Below are positions 8,637 through 18,884 of a stretch of 64,000 nt of DNA, one piece after another. The stretch's first letter is position 1. The number at the start of each line of letters is the position of its first letter. The DNA is from Thecamonas trahens ATCC 50062 (taxonomy: Eukaryota; Apusozoa; Apusomonadida; Apusomonadidae): the NCBI RefSeq assembly GCF_000142905.1, contig NW_013657676.1, forward strand, positions 375,256 to 439,255. The letters run 5' to 3'. The notes under the pieces were generated by a model, which worked only from the letters and a program-made list of their open reading frames with translations, did not search any database and was not told the DNA's origin. Made by a program: the position numbers and the translations under genes.

Positions 8637-11195
8637 TCACACCACTAATATCAGTGTGATCCATGGAATGGCAAAACAGCCCGCGCTCCACGCGATGCGG
8701 ACCGCGACATCGTGGAGTTCGGCACCGCGCGGAACGAGTGCGTCCGACAGCGCCACGGTGGCCTTGAACACCAGCCACGAAGCCGCAACGTACAGCAGCG
8801 TGGCAAGCACAAAGTTGATGAGCGGATAGCCGTCAATGTAGACGGTGACAGCCTTGGCGTCGTGCGAGAGCCAGATGTGAAGCTGAAGGATGTAGGTCTC
8901 GAGCGTGATGCGTCCCAGCCAGGCAAACAGATGCATGTGCCAGTTGCGCAAGATCGTAAACATGTTGCGGAGGACAATGAAGAGCAGGATCGGAAGCCAC
9001 GCCGTGTACGGATGTTGTGCGTTGTATGCGTACTTGTCGTTGGCGACTAGGATGTGGACAAACCAAAGGTAGCCGATCCAGAGGCAGACGGCGGCCAGCA
9101 CAGCCTTGGTCGTGTGTCGCACCACCGGCCGCTGCGCGTTGAGTGCGCCCAGGATCTTGGTAGCCTGCGGATGTACATACGCGCTCGCCATGCCCAGCAC
9201 CACCATGTAGTGGTCAAGATGCGTGCGAAAGTGCCACTCATGCAGCGACCCGTTGTACGAGAGCAAACCCGCAAGCGGAGCAAATACAACCTCAAACACA
9301 CCCGGAATGTCAAAGAGCACAAAGTTGAAGACAACAAGAGCACAGAGCTTGCCTGTCATGAACGCGACCGACTCGTTCGAAGCGTGTCCGATGTACATCG
9401 TGACGTAGACCTGAAGAAAGGCAAAGGTGTGGAGGGCGCAGACGTAGTACAACATGTACTGCCGCTGCAGGCCGAAGCACACCACAGTGACTAGGAAGTT
9501 GAGGCGGAACATCATCTTGGTCAACCGAACCATGGAGAAGTCCTTGCGGATGTAAAAGTACGAAAAGTTGCCAAAGCCTGTCATCCAAACGTACGCCGCG
9601 ATGAAGACCCGGATCATGTTGTACGTCTCCTTGGCAGCAAAGTAGTGGTAGAGCACAAACACCACCTGCATCCACCCCTTCCACTCCTCGGTCTGCTCGC
9701 GGTTGAGGATGACCGCATCCGCCTCGCAACCACCCTTGGTCGACCAAGAAGGCTTGATGGTGAGCAGCGCCGCAGCGCCGAGCGCCACGTTGAGAAAGGC
9801 AAACAGATCGCGCGAGTACTGCCGTGGCGCCGACGGCCAGAGCTTGATCGAAGGGTCGCCGTCGGCGGCATCGGCGTACAGCATCACAAGGCTGAGGAAG
9901 AGGACATGTCGCGCGAGGTCAAGCCCGCCCTTGCTCTGCAGATAGGCCTTGACCTTGGTGAAAGCATTGTTGGTGTTGAACGCCGGCGGCATACCAAGGT
10001 TTTCTCCACTGGTCGTACCGGCCTCGGCGTCATCAGCCGCCTTTGGTCCTGTTGCTGGCATGTCCACTTTGTCTGTCCCGCCTTCTGGCTGCAACTGTGC
10101 CAGTTCCTGGTTCGTGTACAAGAGTCTCAGGATCCACGTCGGAGCAAGGGCGCGGAACGGGGACGGCGAAGTGCTGAGGGCGTGCAGGAGAGCGTGGTAC
10201 TCGGCATAGAGCCAGAGAGCGATGCCGAGATACAGATAGAGGACTACAACAGCATGAGCGGCCTCCAGCCAGCGTGACGGCCGCCAATCTGGATGGACAG
10301 TCTTTGGTGACAAAGCCTGGCTCGACGCCGACTTGACACGCCGCGCCGCAAGAGTTTGTACCAGTGCGCCGCCAATCTTCATCGCCACTTCGGCGTCAAA
10401 GTGAAGGCCGTCGGGGACATGGCTTGCAAGCTTCTTGCTCTCGGCACTCAGCAGAGTGTGGAGGTCAAGATAGAGCAGCCCGCTAGTGAGTGGATTGTAC
10501 TCGCCGCTAGTGATGGTGCTGCGCGCCAAGGCGTTGAGCTTTTGGATGTGCTCGTCGCGAAAGATGGTTGAGACCACACGCGGACCCGAAAGTGCAGCAT
10601 CCACCAGCGGGGTGTGTGAAAACCAGAGGCCCCATGACGGGCCCGTCTTGTCGTTGGCTGCCCACCGTGCTGCCACCGTGCGCAGCGTGACCAGCAACGC
10701 CTCAACACGATCGGCCAGCTCGCTGCGGCCGAGCTTTGGACGATAAAGGAGATCGTGCAGGCCGACGTTGCAGATGACCACATGCGGGGCATCCTCAGCC
10801 GGTGCTAGCGTCAGAGCCAGCAGCTCGCGTTCGATGTCCTCCAGATATGGCGCGTAGACGTACTCGAGCTTGGCGTTGAGCTCTGCCACGTCAAACGCGC
10901 GGTTCTTGTTGGGCTTGAGCCTCGGGACCGGCGTCTTTGCCCCAGCAGCAATAGCATGCATACCAAGAAAGACAAGCTGGCCAACCGAGTCACCCAGAAG
11001 AGTGATGCGCATGCCCTGAAAGGCATTCACCCTGGCGATCTCACCAGTGGGGCAGCCATCCGGAGAACCTTGCTCACCGTCCAGCACTGACTGCAAGCAT
11101 CGAGTAGGCTCAACAGTCATGTCCGCACAAGCCACATCACCAACCGCCACCAGCCCCAGCAGTCCCAGCATCAGTAGCCATACCTGCACTCGCAT
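8637..11195 (-). CDS. CASD1: CASD1/Cas1p-type glycan O-acetyltransferase
   Basis: Start chosen at ATG 11195 because it opens a signal-anchor (MRVQVWLLMLGLLGLVAVG); the same frame extends upstream through a GA dinucleotide tract that is clearly noncoding. About 852 residues. The N-terminal lumenal domain is an SGNH-type esterase/acyltransferase: LLGDSVGQ near residue 68 supplies the Ser, VICNVGLHDLLY the Asn/Asp block, and VPDGLHFD near residue 262 the Asp-His pair. The C-terminal 500 residues form the multi-span Cas1p/10-TM acyltransferase domain, including HEWHFRTHLDHYMVVLGM and GRITLETYILQLHIWLSH. Family members O-acetylate sialic acid (animal CASD1) or capsular and cell-wall polysaccharide (fungal Cas1, plant RWA) in the Golgi. 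The acceptor glycan here is unknown. A Gly/Ser/Ala-rich linker lies near residues 370-400. Confidence 0.88.
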   Translation of the reverse strand: MRVQVWLLMLGLLGLVAVGDVACADMTVEPTRCLQSVLDGEQGSPDGCPTGEIARVNAFQGMRITLLGDSVGQLVFLGMHAIAAGAKTPVPRLKPNKNRAFDVAELNAKLEYVYAPYLEDIERELLALTLAPAEDAPHVVICNVGLHDLLYRPKLGRSELADRVEALLVTLRTVAARWAANDKTGPSWGLWFSHTPLVDAALSGPRVVSTIFRDEHIQKLNALARSTITSGEYNPLTSGLLYLDLHTLLSAESKKLASHVPDGLHFDAEVAMKIGGALVQTLAARRVKSASSQALSPKTVHPDWRPSRWLEAAHAVVVLYLYLGIALWLYAEYHALLHALSTSPSPFRALAPTWILRLLYTNQELAQLQPEGGTDKVDMPATGPKAADDAEAGTTSGENLGMPPAFNTNNAFTKVKAYLQSKGGLDLARHVLFLSLVMLYADAADGDPSIKLWPSAPRQYSRDLFAFLNVALGAAALLTIKPSWSTKGGCEADAVILNREQTEEWKGWMQVVFVLYHYFAAKETYNMIRVFIAAYVWMTGFGNFSYFYIRKDFSMVRLTKMMFRLNFLVTVVCFGLQRQYMLYYVCALHTFAFLQVYVTMYIGHASNESVAFMTGKLCALVVFNFVLFDIPGVFEVVFAPLAGLLSYNGSLHEWHFRTHLDHYMVVLGMASAYVHPQATKILGALNAQRPVVRHTTKAVLAAVCLWIGYLWFVHILVANDKYAYNAQHPYTAWLPILLFIVLRNMFTILRNWHMHLFAWLGRITLETYILQLHIWLSHDAKAVTVYIDGYPLINFVLATLLYVAASWLVFKATVALSDALVPRGAELHDVAVRIAWSAGCFAIPWITLILVV

Positions 11196-11237
11196 CCTCT
11201 CTAGTGTACCCGTGCAATCAACTGGCTTGGTTTTTTC

Positions 11238-11281
<44 letters not shown>

Positions 11282-11756
11282 GGGTGGGGGAGAAGGGGTG
11301 GGGGGGAGGGGGGAGAGGGCAAGCGAAAGGGGAACAGGGAAGAGGATGGATCTGCCATGTTCTGGCTCGCAATGCAAAGGAGAGGATAATCGATGTGTTT
11401 TTCATCATTCCTGGCTGGTCTGACTGGGGACTTGGCTGAGGCGTAGAATACCCGCACTCATTGCGATGCCACAGCTGCAGGTCTAAGCGTTGCAGTCGAG
11501 CAACAACAAACATATGGATACATACGCTACGCGGTGTGTGATAAAAAAATCTGTTGTTCTCCATCCCCCTTGAGCGTCGCAATCCCTCCCATCGCGCGTG
11601 GTGTGGTCAAGATGCAGGCAGTCGGACAGACAGACTCTTTAGGGGCTCGAGCTTCCATTCGGGCCTTCTCCTCCTGTCTCCTCCTCACCGACCGCTCCTG
11701 TCAGCACTTGTCGCAGGAAATAGCCACAGAAGCTCGATAGAGGCAGCAGAGAGGAC
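11196..11756. other. Bidirectional intergenic region between CASD1-like and ubiquitin hydrolase genes
   Basis: 561 bases between divergent starts. It contains a GA dinucleotide tract at 11240-11274, a G-rich purine stretch to about 11345, and mixed sequence thereafter. No convincing extra exon was seen. Confidence 0.6.
11240..11274. repeat. (GA)n microsatellite
   Basis: About 17 uninterrupted GA units lie 45-80 bases upstream of the CASD1-like start codon, read as (TC)n on that gene's coding strand. It may serve as a promoter pyrimidine tract or be a neutral microsatellite. Confidence 0.95.
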
Positions 11757-14700
11757 ATGGACGAGTACTCGTTGGATGCGTTTAATCCTCGAGAAGCGTC
11801 AAAGGCGGCGACAGGGGCTGGCAAGAGTGGAGGCGGTGGAGAGGGGCGGCGAGTGGGCCAGTGGCTGCCTCGTGCGGCCAAGGGTCGCGGGGATGCTGGC
11901 TATGTGGGCATTCTCAACCAGGGTGCCACATGCTACCTCAACTCATTGCTACAGATCATGTACCTCACGCCCGAACTCCGCGCTGCTCTCTTTGCTCTCG
12001 ACCAGGAGGAGCTCGGCATGTCGTCGCAGGCTCTCGAGGTGGCCGACGACGGCTCGGTCGCCTGCGCTGCCATGTTCCAGTCTGACAACTCGGACGCTGG
12101 CGCTGCGCCGACCACCGGAAGAGGCTATGGCGTGAGCGATGTTGACGATGTTGGCGCCAGTGATGCTGCTGCCGACGAATCTGACGATGCCGACACTGCT
12201 GATGTCGACGCTCCCGACTCGCCCGCAGCTGATGTTGTCGTCGACGACGCCACTCTGGATCTGATGTCGGGTATGGGCTTTTCGATGGCGCAAATCCAGG
12301 CGGCGTGCCGGGCGTACCCGGATCCGGCCGACTCGGAGCAGCGGGTCAACTTTGTGCTCGAGGGCGGCGACCTGTCGCGGGCAGGCCGGCGGCGTGCGAC
12401 CGACCGCTCCACCGGAAAGCCGCCGCGGTCGTTTGGTCCGTCGTACCGGCACGGCTCGCACAACCGCGAGCCGGTGGTCGCGTACTCGTCGCGGCCGGGC
12501 GCCGACTCTTCGGACTCGGACTCATCTGCTGGTGGCTTTGGCAACATGGGCGGTGCCGACGACGACCTGGACCTATTTGGATTTGGCGGCGACGGCGGTG
12601 ACTCGTCGTCGGGCAACGATGACGGCGTCATGGATTTGTTTGGCGGCGTGTTTGGTGAAAATGATGATGGCGATGACAACCATACTGCCGATAGTGATGA
12701 CGAGCCAGCCACGGTCCTGGCACCGGCACCGGCACCGGCACCAGCACCGGCCCCAGCTGAGGCTGAGGACAAGGCCAAGGCTAGGGCCGATGCTGTGCCC
12801 GATGCTCTGCTCGAGGTCGCGCCCGACGTCGAGGTTGAGGCTGACGCCGCGCCCGATGCCGCACCCAAAGTCGATGCCGAGCCCACAGTCGAGGTTGAGG
12901 CCGATGCTGCGCCCGATGCCGCACCCAAAGTCGATGCCGAGCTCGACGTCGAGGTTGAGGCCGACACCGCACCCGATGCTGCACCCAAAGTCGATGCCGA
13001 GGCCACAGTCGAGGTTGAGGCCGATGCTGCGCCCGATGCCGCACCCAAAGTCGATGCCGAGCCCGACGTCGAGGTTGAGGCCGACACCGCACCCAAAGTC
13101 GATGCCGAGCCCACAGTCGAGGTCGAGGCCGATGCTGCGCCCGACACCGCTCCCAAAGTCGATGCCGAGCCCACAGTCGAGGCCACAACCGATCCCGCAC
13201 CCGAGCCTGAAACGCCGCAGCTCAAGGTTCTGCTTCAGCTTCAGGCTCTGTTTGCAGAGATGCACTCGCGCAACGTTGCCGCCATCTCAACCCGCTCGCT
13301 GACTCGCCGTGGCTTTCAGTGGCTCGACAACGAGTCATTGCAGCAGCACGACATCCAGGAGCTCAACCGCATCTTGTTTGACGCTGTCGAGCAGCAGCTG
13401 CGCAAGACGTCGGCGCCCAACACAGTCCGTGCCCTCTACGAGGGCACCCTCCTCAACCGGATCATTTGCATGGCATGTGAGACCGCGCGCGACCGGCCCG
13501 AGTCGTTCCTCGACCTCGTCATTCCAGTTGCAGGCTTTGACTCGCTGCCGGCTGCCCTCGACTCGGTCCTCGACTACGAGGTGCTTGAGGGAGACAACCA
13601 GGTCTCGTGCGCCGTCTGCGACTCGAAGCAGGATGCCCGCATGGGCGCAAAGATCGCTGAGCTGCCGCCGCTCCTTGTCTGCATGCTCTCGCGGTTCGAG
13701 TATGACTGGGCCGCCAACAAGCGAGTCAAAGTCAACTCGGCCTTCCCTTCCCGCTTGTCCTCGACATGGCGCCTTACACCGCAGACTATGTCGCGCCCGA
13801 CGCCGGCAATCCTGATGCTCCGTACGAGCTGCTTCCGTCCGAGGGCGAGCTGTTTCAGCCGTCGGTCGACCCGGCCTCGCCTGCGCTCTTTGACCTAGTC
13901 GCCGTCGTCATCCACTCGGGTGGTGCCTACGGCGGCCACTATCATGCCTACGCTCACGATGTCGCTGCCGCCACCAACGTCGACCCGGCCTCGCTGCCGC
14001 AGTTTGAAGATCCGGCGCTCGAGCGCGCTCGTCTTGCGGGCGCGCCCAACCTTGCGGGCTGGTACGACTTCAACGACTCGCAAGTCACCCCGATCCCTGT
14101 CTCCACCCTCGCCTCGCAGTACGGGCAGGAGTCAGCTACCGAGTGTTCGTACATGCTAGTCTACCGCGCCCGCTCTTCGCTCGCCGCTGCGCGTGCCGCC
14201 GCCGCCGCCGCTTCCCCGCCGCCGCATCTTGCCGCGCTTATTGCCTCCAAGGATGCCCACTATGCCGCTGTCCGCTCCGAGTACGCCGAGATGGCCAACT
14301 ACGCAGAGCTGGTGGTCCACTCGGCTGCAAACTACGTTCTTCACAACGGCGAGCTGACCGCCATCAAGCGGCGCGCCAACGTCATCGCGCCGACCCACGC
14401 CGTCCAGCGCATGGACATCGACCTCCGTCATACTCTGGCCTCGCTCCGCAACGACATCAAGGCCGCGTTTGGCTCCGCTGTTCCAGGCTCTCCCGAAGAC
14501 ATGCTCCTCCACTCGGTCTCGACCCGTATGGGCAAGCTCCTGCTCTCGCCAGTCACAACTCCACCAGAGACTCTTCTTCGTGACGCTGGCTTTGACGTTG
14601 ACGGACTCGTTCTTCTCGCCTGGGACGGCACAACCGTTGACGGCCAGCTCTGGACCGGCGCCGAGGAGAAGATCGCACTTGACCTCATCTTTTACCCGAA

Positions 14701-16690
14701 CGCCGCCAACTGCAACGACCACGTCACCATTCCGGTCCGCCTCCGTGAGGTCGACACGCTCGCCGAGGCCAAGGCTGCCATCGCTGCCCAGCTACCGGCT
14801 GGTCTCGAGCACTTGTCCGCGCTGCCGGATGTCACACCAGCTGCACTGGCCGCTGTTGCGGCAGCTGCCGCCTCTGGTGACTGGAGCCGACTCCTGCTCT
14901 CCCGGCTTGATGCCTCGGGGGTGGCCGCGCTCTCGGCAGAGCCGGAGACCCGAATCGCAGCGCTTGGTGTCTTTACACTCGGCTCCAAACTCACGCTTGA
15001 GCTCGCACCTGACGACGGTGCTTTTCTCGCACAAGCCCACTTTATCGAGCGCCAGTTCCAGCTCGACATCTGCGTCACTGACTCACTCACAGTCCAGTTT
15101 CCGCAGGCTGTGTTCAAGCTCGCGGTCAAGAAGACAATGACTGTGGGCGAGCTCAAGAAACTGGTGTTCGAGCAGCACGTCGATCACACGCGCCTACCTC
15201 CCACCGGCCCGTGGCGAACCTCGGCCGCCCTGCCGTGCATGCGGCTGGCGCGTACCTCTGGCTGGGGCCTCCACGGCAACCAGTTTGCCTCGGAGCGGCT
15301 CTCGCTTGCCGACGCTGGGGTGGTCAACGGCGAGAAACTGGTGCTGGAGGAGGGTGAGGCACCTGATCCTGACAAGGTCAACGTGCGCTTTGTCTACGGC
15401 TCGGCCGACGGTGACCGGCTCTCGGTCGAGCAGTCAGTCCGCTGTGCCAAGTCGCAGAGCCTCGCCGCGCTCAAGGCACTCATGGCTGCTCGTGTTGGCG
15501 CAGAGCCGGCCGCTGTCCGGCTGCGCGAGACCGATCTGTGGGACGGACCGGCCGGACTCTACGCCGACGAGAGCCTCGCCCTCGATGACGCCAACATCCA
15601 CGCTGACGACCTTGTCTGGCTTGAGGACGGCAAGCCGCCGGTGCCAGGCGCCATGATTCTCAGAATTGAGCTGTACTCGCCACCTGGCGCCTGGTCCGTC
15701 GACGCCGCGCTTGCTCCCGCGTCTGCTGCCGAGGGTGATGAGTCTCCACCCATGCCTCCCGCTTCAGCCTCGGCCATCGATGCCATGATTGCGCGCAGCC
15801 GAGACGTCGAGACTGCTTCCGACTCGGCCCTCGCCGGGTCGGAAATGTCGTCGCCAGTCCTCCGCATCCTCCACGCTGACGAATCGCGCTTCCTGTCGTT
15901 TGGCGAACTTGAGGTCTCGGCCTTTGACTCGACGCGGCAGTTTCTGGAGAGCCTCGCGCCGCGGTTCTCACGCTGTGGGGGAAATCCAGCCGCGCTCCGC
16001 CTTTGGTCACCGAGCCATCCGCAGCGCTTGCTCACGGCGCCGCCATTTGGCACCGAGAGCGAGGCAGACCCACTTGATGTCACCCTCGGCGCACACCAGC
16101 TGCTGGACGGCCAGTCGCTCACTGTCGAGATTGTCGATCCCGCCTCCAATGCCCTCGCAGACACCGACCTCGTTCTATACTTGCACGTCCGCTCGCCGCT
16201 TCGGCGGATGTGGAGCAGCGTCCAGGAGTTTATCTTTCGGGCAGCCACGGCGCCGACACCCGAGAGCCTCGCCGCCGCGCTCAGCAAGGCGCTCGGTATC
16301 CCGCTTGACGCGCTCCTTGTCGCCAAGTACGATCTCGGCATGGCGCAGTGGCGGGTGGTGACCCGCGGGTCGGAGCGGGGAGCGCACGAGGCGTCAGCCG
16401 CCGCTGCTGCCGCCGCGGGCGACGACGATGATGGCATGGGCATGGCGGCATCGAACAAGCAGTCCAAGACGCTCAGCTCGGGGAGCTTGCGCGAAGCGCC
16501 GTACTTTATTGCGCACGGAGACGTTGTCGGAGTCAAGGACATGCGCGAGGACCCCGCCGACAACGACAACTTTGTGTCGAGCTCGTCGTCGACTGCTGAC
16601 TTTCTCACCTCGTGGTCGGCCACGTCGGCCGCCGGCGGCACTGCGCCCAGCGGCTCGGGCGCAGAGGCACAGTTGCGAATCAACTATTGA
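11757..16690 (+). CDS. USP-family ubiquitin hydrolase with embedded UBA domain (one apparent base missing)
   Basis: About 1644 residues once one missing base near 13741-13751 is allowed for. The Cys box is YVGILNQGATCYLNSLLQ (Cys about residue 59) and its context most resembles USP47/USP40. The His box is SGGAYGGHYHAYAHD near residue 726. Between them lie a UBA-like domain (LDLMSGMGFSMAQIQAACRA, about residues 165-205), an acidic low-complexity segment, a Pro-Ala stretch and 20-residue Glu/Val/Asp/Ala repeats. These insert roughly 400 residues into the catalytic fold. The second part has CAVC and CMAC Cys pairs of the zinc ribbon type and several ubiquitin-like folds towards the C-terminus, as in USP47/USP40. 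The frame break joins KVNSAF to PLVLDMAPYT, a contiguous USP motif. It ends 4 bases from the convergent kinase gene. Confidence 0.88.
12841..13190 (+). repeat. 60-base tandem repeat in the ubiquitin hydrolase gene
   Basis: Four consecutive 60-base units at 12841-13080, then two shortened copies, encode 20-residue units resembling VEVEADAAPDAAPKVDAEP. The copies differ by a few substitutions and alternate between two subtypes (PTVEVE and LDVEVE/PDVEVE), suggesting higher-order duplication of a two-unit block. A Pro-Ala dipeptide tract precedes it at about 12720-12758. Confidence 0.9.
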
Positions 16691-16694
16691 AGAG

Positions 16695-18539
16695 CTACTG
16701 CACCTTGCATGGGCCGGCGGCACCGTCGTCAGCGAGTAGCGCCTCGTTCGACTCGATGAGCTCACGATGCGGCGCAACAGGCCCAAGCTCACCTTGTGAG
16801 CGCCGGCTAGCCCTCGTCTTGGCAAAGAACGGGTGCTGGAGCGCCTCATCGACAGTGATGCGCACGTTCGGATCTTCGGTGAGCATGCGGTCGAGCAGGT
16901 CGTGGATCTCTTTGCGCTTCGATGGCTTGACGTGACTCATCTTGGCCACCAGGTACTTGCGCTTCATGCGGCCGCGGTGGTCGAGTGGGACGTTGAAGAC
17001 GAGCTCAAACATGAGAACACCAAGCGAGTAGACGTCGACTTGGGGGGTGTAGCCGCGCGAGCACCGCGCCCACTCGTCGGCAACCTCGGGTGCCATGTAG
17101 CCCTGCGATCCGGTAAAGGTCTTGGGCGGCGCGATGGGATCGTACCGGATGACGGTGTCAAAGTCGATGAGAATGGCGCGGTTGGAGACAGCGTCGAACA
17201 GGATGTTGTCCGGCTTGATGTCGCGATACATAAAGCCGAGCTTGTGAAAGTACTGCAGCGCCAGCAGGATGTCGTACGCAAAAGAGGCAAGCGCCTTGAG
17301 CGAGAGCCTGCCAAGAAAGTTGTACAGCGCCTTGGCCGATGCGTCTTCGATGTATGGATAGACAACTGCAAAGGTGCCTGTCTCTCGCAGCGGGTGCCAC
17401 GCCAGCATAGGAATGATGTACGGCGACCGTGGCTCTGGCAGGGAGCTCAGTAGATGCACCACCTTGGGTGGCGTTGACGCCGAGTAGCGGTTGTCGTTGA
17501 AGATCTTGACCACAACGTGCGCGTCCGGATCCGACATTGGCGACGCACGGAAGACAACCGTGTCGTTGCCGGTAAAGAGCCGCTTGCGGAAAATGTACCG
17601 GTCTGCTAGACTCAGCATGTTGTCTTCCTGCTGTGTGGTAAAGCCGGGCATCCGCTTGAGTGCGGGCATCGACGGCAAAATCTTATCCGAGCCGGGCGAC
17701 GAGTCTGCCGCGGACGAGTCAGACGACGAGTCGGACGACGACGACGACAACGATGACGACGACGAGCCGCTATCTGAGTCTGAGTCTGAGTCTGACTCGC
17801 CTTGGACTTTCACGGCCGGCGCGACGGCCGAGGCAGCGGCTGTCGGCGCGGGGGCCGAGGCAGCGGCAGCGTGGGCGTCGGCGACCTCGGTCTTGGACCG
17901 ATGCCGGCGACGACGGCGGCGCGAGCGGCGCGAGTCGACGTACGCCTGCAGCGCAGCATGCTTGTCAGTCATGATAGCGAGCCGCTCTTGGAGGGCAGTG
18001 CGGTCGGCCACCAGCGCGTCCTTGTCGGCCTGGAGGCGGGCGAGATCGGCGTCGGCGGTCTCGAGCGAGACGTCTGCCGAGCGCGACATGCGCTTGCGAC
18101 GGCGGCGACGCTGGGGCGCACCTGACCTTGTCAGCTCGTCCGAAAGTAGCGCAATTTGGCCCTGTAGCGCCTTGATGTGCTCATCGGCCTCTGCCAGAGC
18201 ATCGTACTTTTCCTCCTGGTTGCGGCGGTGCGACTCGATGAGCGCATCGATGTCGTCTTCCAGCGAGAGAATGAGCGCGTCCCGAGAGGCCAGAGCAGCC
18301 TCGGCCTTGCGCAACCGTTCGAGCAGCGCATCGGAGGAAATCTCGCTCTGCGATGTGCCAGCACCTTCCTTGCTCGCACCGTCTTCATGCGGTACGACGA
18401 CAACGCCATCGCCAGCAGGCGGCAGGTCACCGTCTGACGAAGAGAACGCAAACGAAGAGGCCGACAGCTCGTCAGACTCCATGCCATGGACCAGCAACGA
18501 CGCCGCCATCCTCTCACACACCCTCGCTCTCTTTACCAA
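16695..18539 (-). CDS. Coiled-coil Ser/Thr protein kinase with DFD motif
   Basis: Up to 614 residues; in-frame starts exist at 18539, 18509 and 18482 and I cannot choose between them. Residues about 60-220 form a long coiled coil (RLRKAEAALASRDALILSL onward) interrupted by RRRRKRMSRS-type basic patches. A Ser/Asp-rich linker follows, then a kinase domain at about 325-580. Visible motifs are VVVKIF (catalytic Lys), YRDIKPDNILFD (HRD loop with Tyr in place of His), DFD instead of DFG, TGSQGYMAPEVADEW (activation segment and APE) and DVYSLGVLMFELVF. The Gly-rich loop is degenerate (TGNDTVVFRA). Catalytic Lys, Asp, Asn and the metal-binding Asp are all present, so activity is plausible. No close subfamily was recognised. 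The Ser/Asp linker is encoded by a (TCN)(GAY)-rich low-complexity stretch at 17700-17800. Confidence 0.82.
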   Translation of the reverse strand: MVKRARVCERMAASLLVHGMESDELSASSFAFSSSDGDLPPAGDGVVVVPHEDGASKEGAGTSQSEISSDALLERLRKAEAALASRDALILSLEDDIDALIESHRRNQEEKYDALAEADEHIKALQGQIALLSDELTRSGAPQRRRRRKRMSRSADVSLETADADLARLQADKDALVADRTALQERLAIMTDKHAALQAYVDSRRSRRRRRRHRSKTEVADAHAAAASAPAPTAAASAVAPAVKVQGESDSDSDSDSGSSSSSLSSSSSDSSSDSSAADSSPGSDKILPSMPALKRMPGFTTQQEDNMLSLADRYIFRKRLFTGNDTVVFRASPMSDPDAHVVVKIFNDNRYSASTPPKVVHLLSSLPEPRSPYIIPMLAWHPLRETGTFAVVYPYIEDASAKALYNFLGRLSLKALASFAYDILLALQYFHKLGFMYRDIKPDNILFDAVSNRAILIDFDTVIRYDPIAPPKTFTGSQGYMAPEVADEWARCSRGYTPQVDVYSLGVLMFELVFNVPLDHRGRMKRKYLVAKMSHVKPSKRKEIHDLLDRMLTEDPNVRITVDEALQHPFFAKTRASRRSQGELGPVAPHRELIESNEALLADDGAAGPCKVQ

Positions 18540-18884
18540 AGAGTGCGGTGTCTGTTGTCAGAGATTGAGCTTGCTCCGGCTCTGGCCCTGGCTACCGCGC
18601 AGCAGCCGCTCCCGCACCAGCTGGCACCGAATCCGACCAGACACACTCTCACGCTCGCTGGGATGGCGGGCTCTACCGATCAAGTACAGCCAGTTTCCTC
18701 CAATGCCTTTGGTAGGGGCACTGGCTGTCATCAAAGGTCTCGATCGGTCTCGCAAGGGGATGGGAGACGAATCGGAGGCGGCTCCGAGTGACTGGGCTGT
18801 CGTCGGGCGGGGGGACTTGTCTTGCTCGTCTTGGCTGGCAGCGGGGCTTCTGGCGATTGGCTCTGCTGTGCGAAAGGTGGAGAC
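18540..18884. other. Bidirectional intergenic region between the kinase and CIR-N genes
   Basis: 345 bases between divergent genes. No homopolymer longer than 8 and no extra coding exon were recognised. In-frame sequence upstream of the CIR-N start stays open from 18822 but lacks the conserved family N-terminus. Confidence 0.5.

Noticed and set aside
12841-13190. Regularly spaced repeats considered as a CRISPR array
   Set aside because: The repeats are contiguous without unique spacers, in frame within a eukaryotic coding region.
12125-13225. A 366-residue Ser/Ala/Thr-rich minus-strand frame over the 60-base repeats
   Set aside because: It is antisense to the ubiquitin hydrolase, and its repeats are only the reverse reading of the coding repeat.
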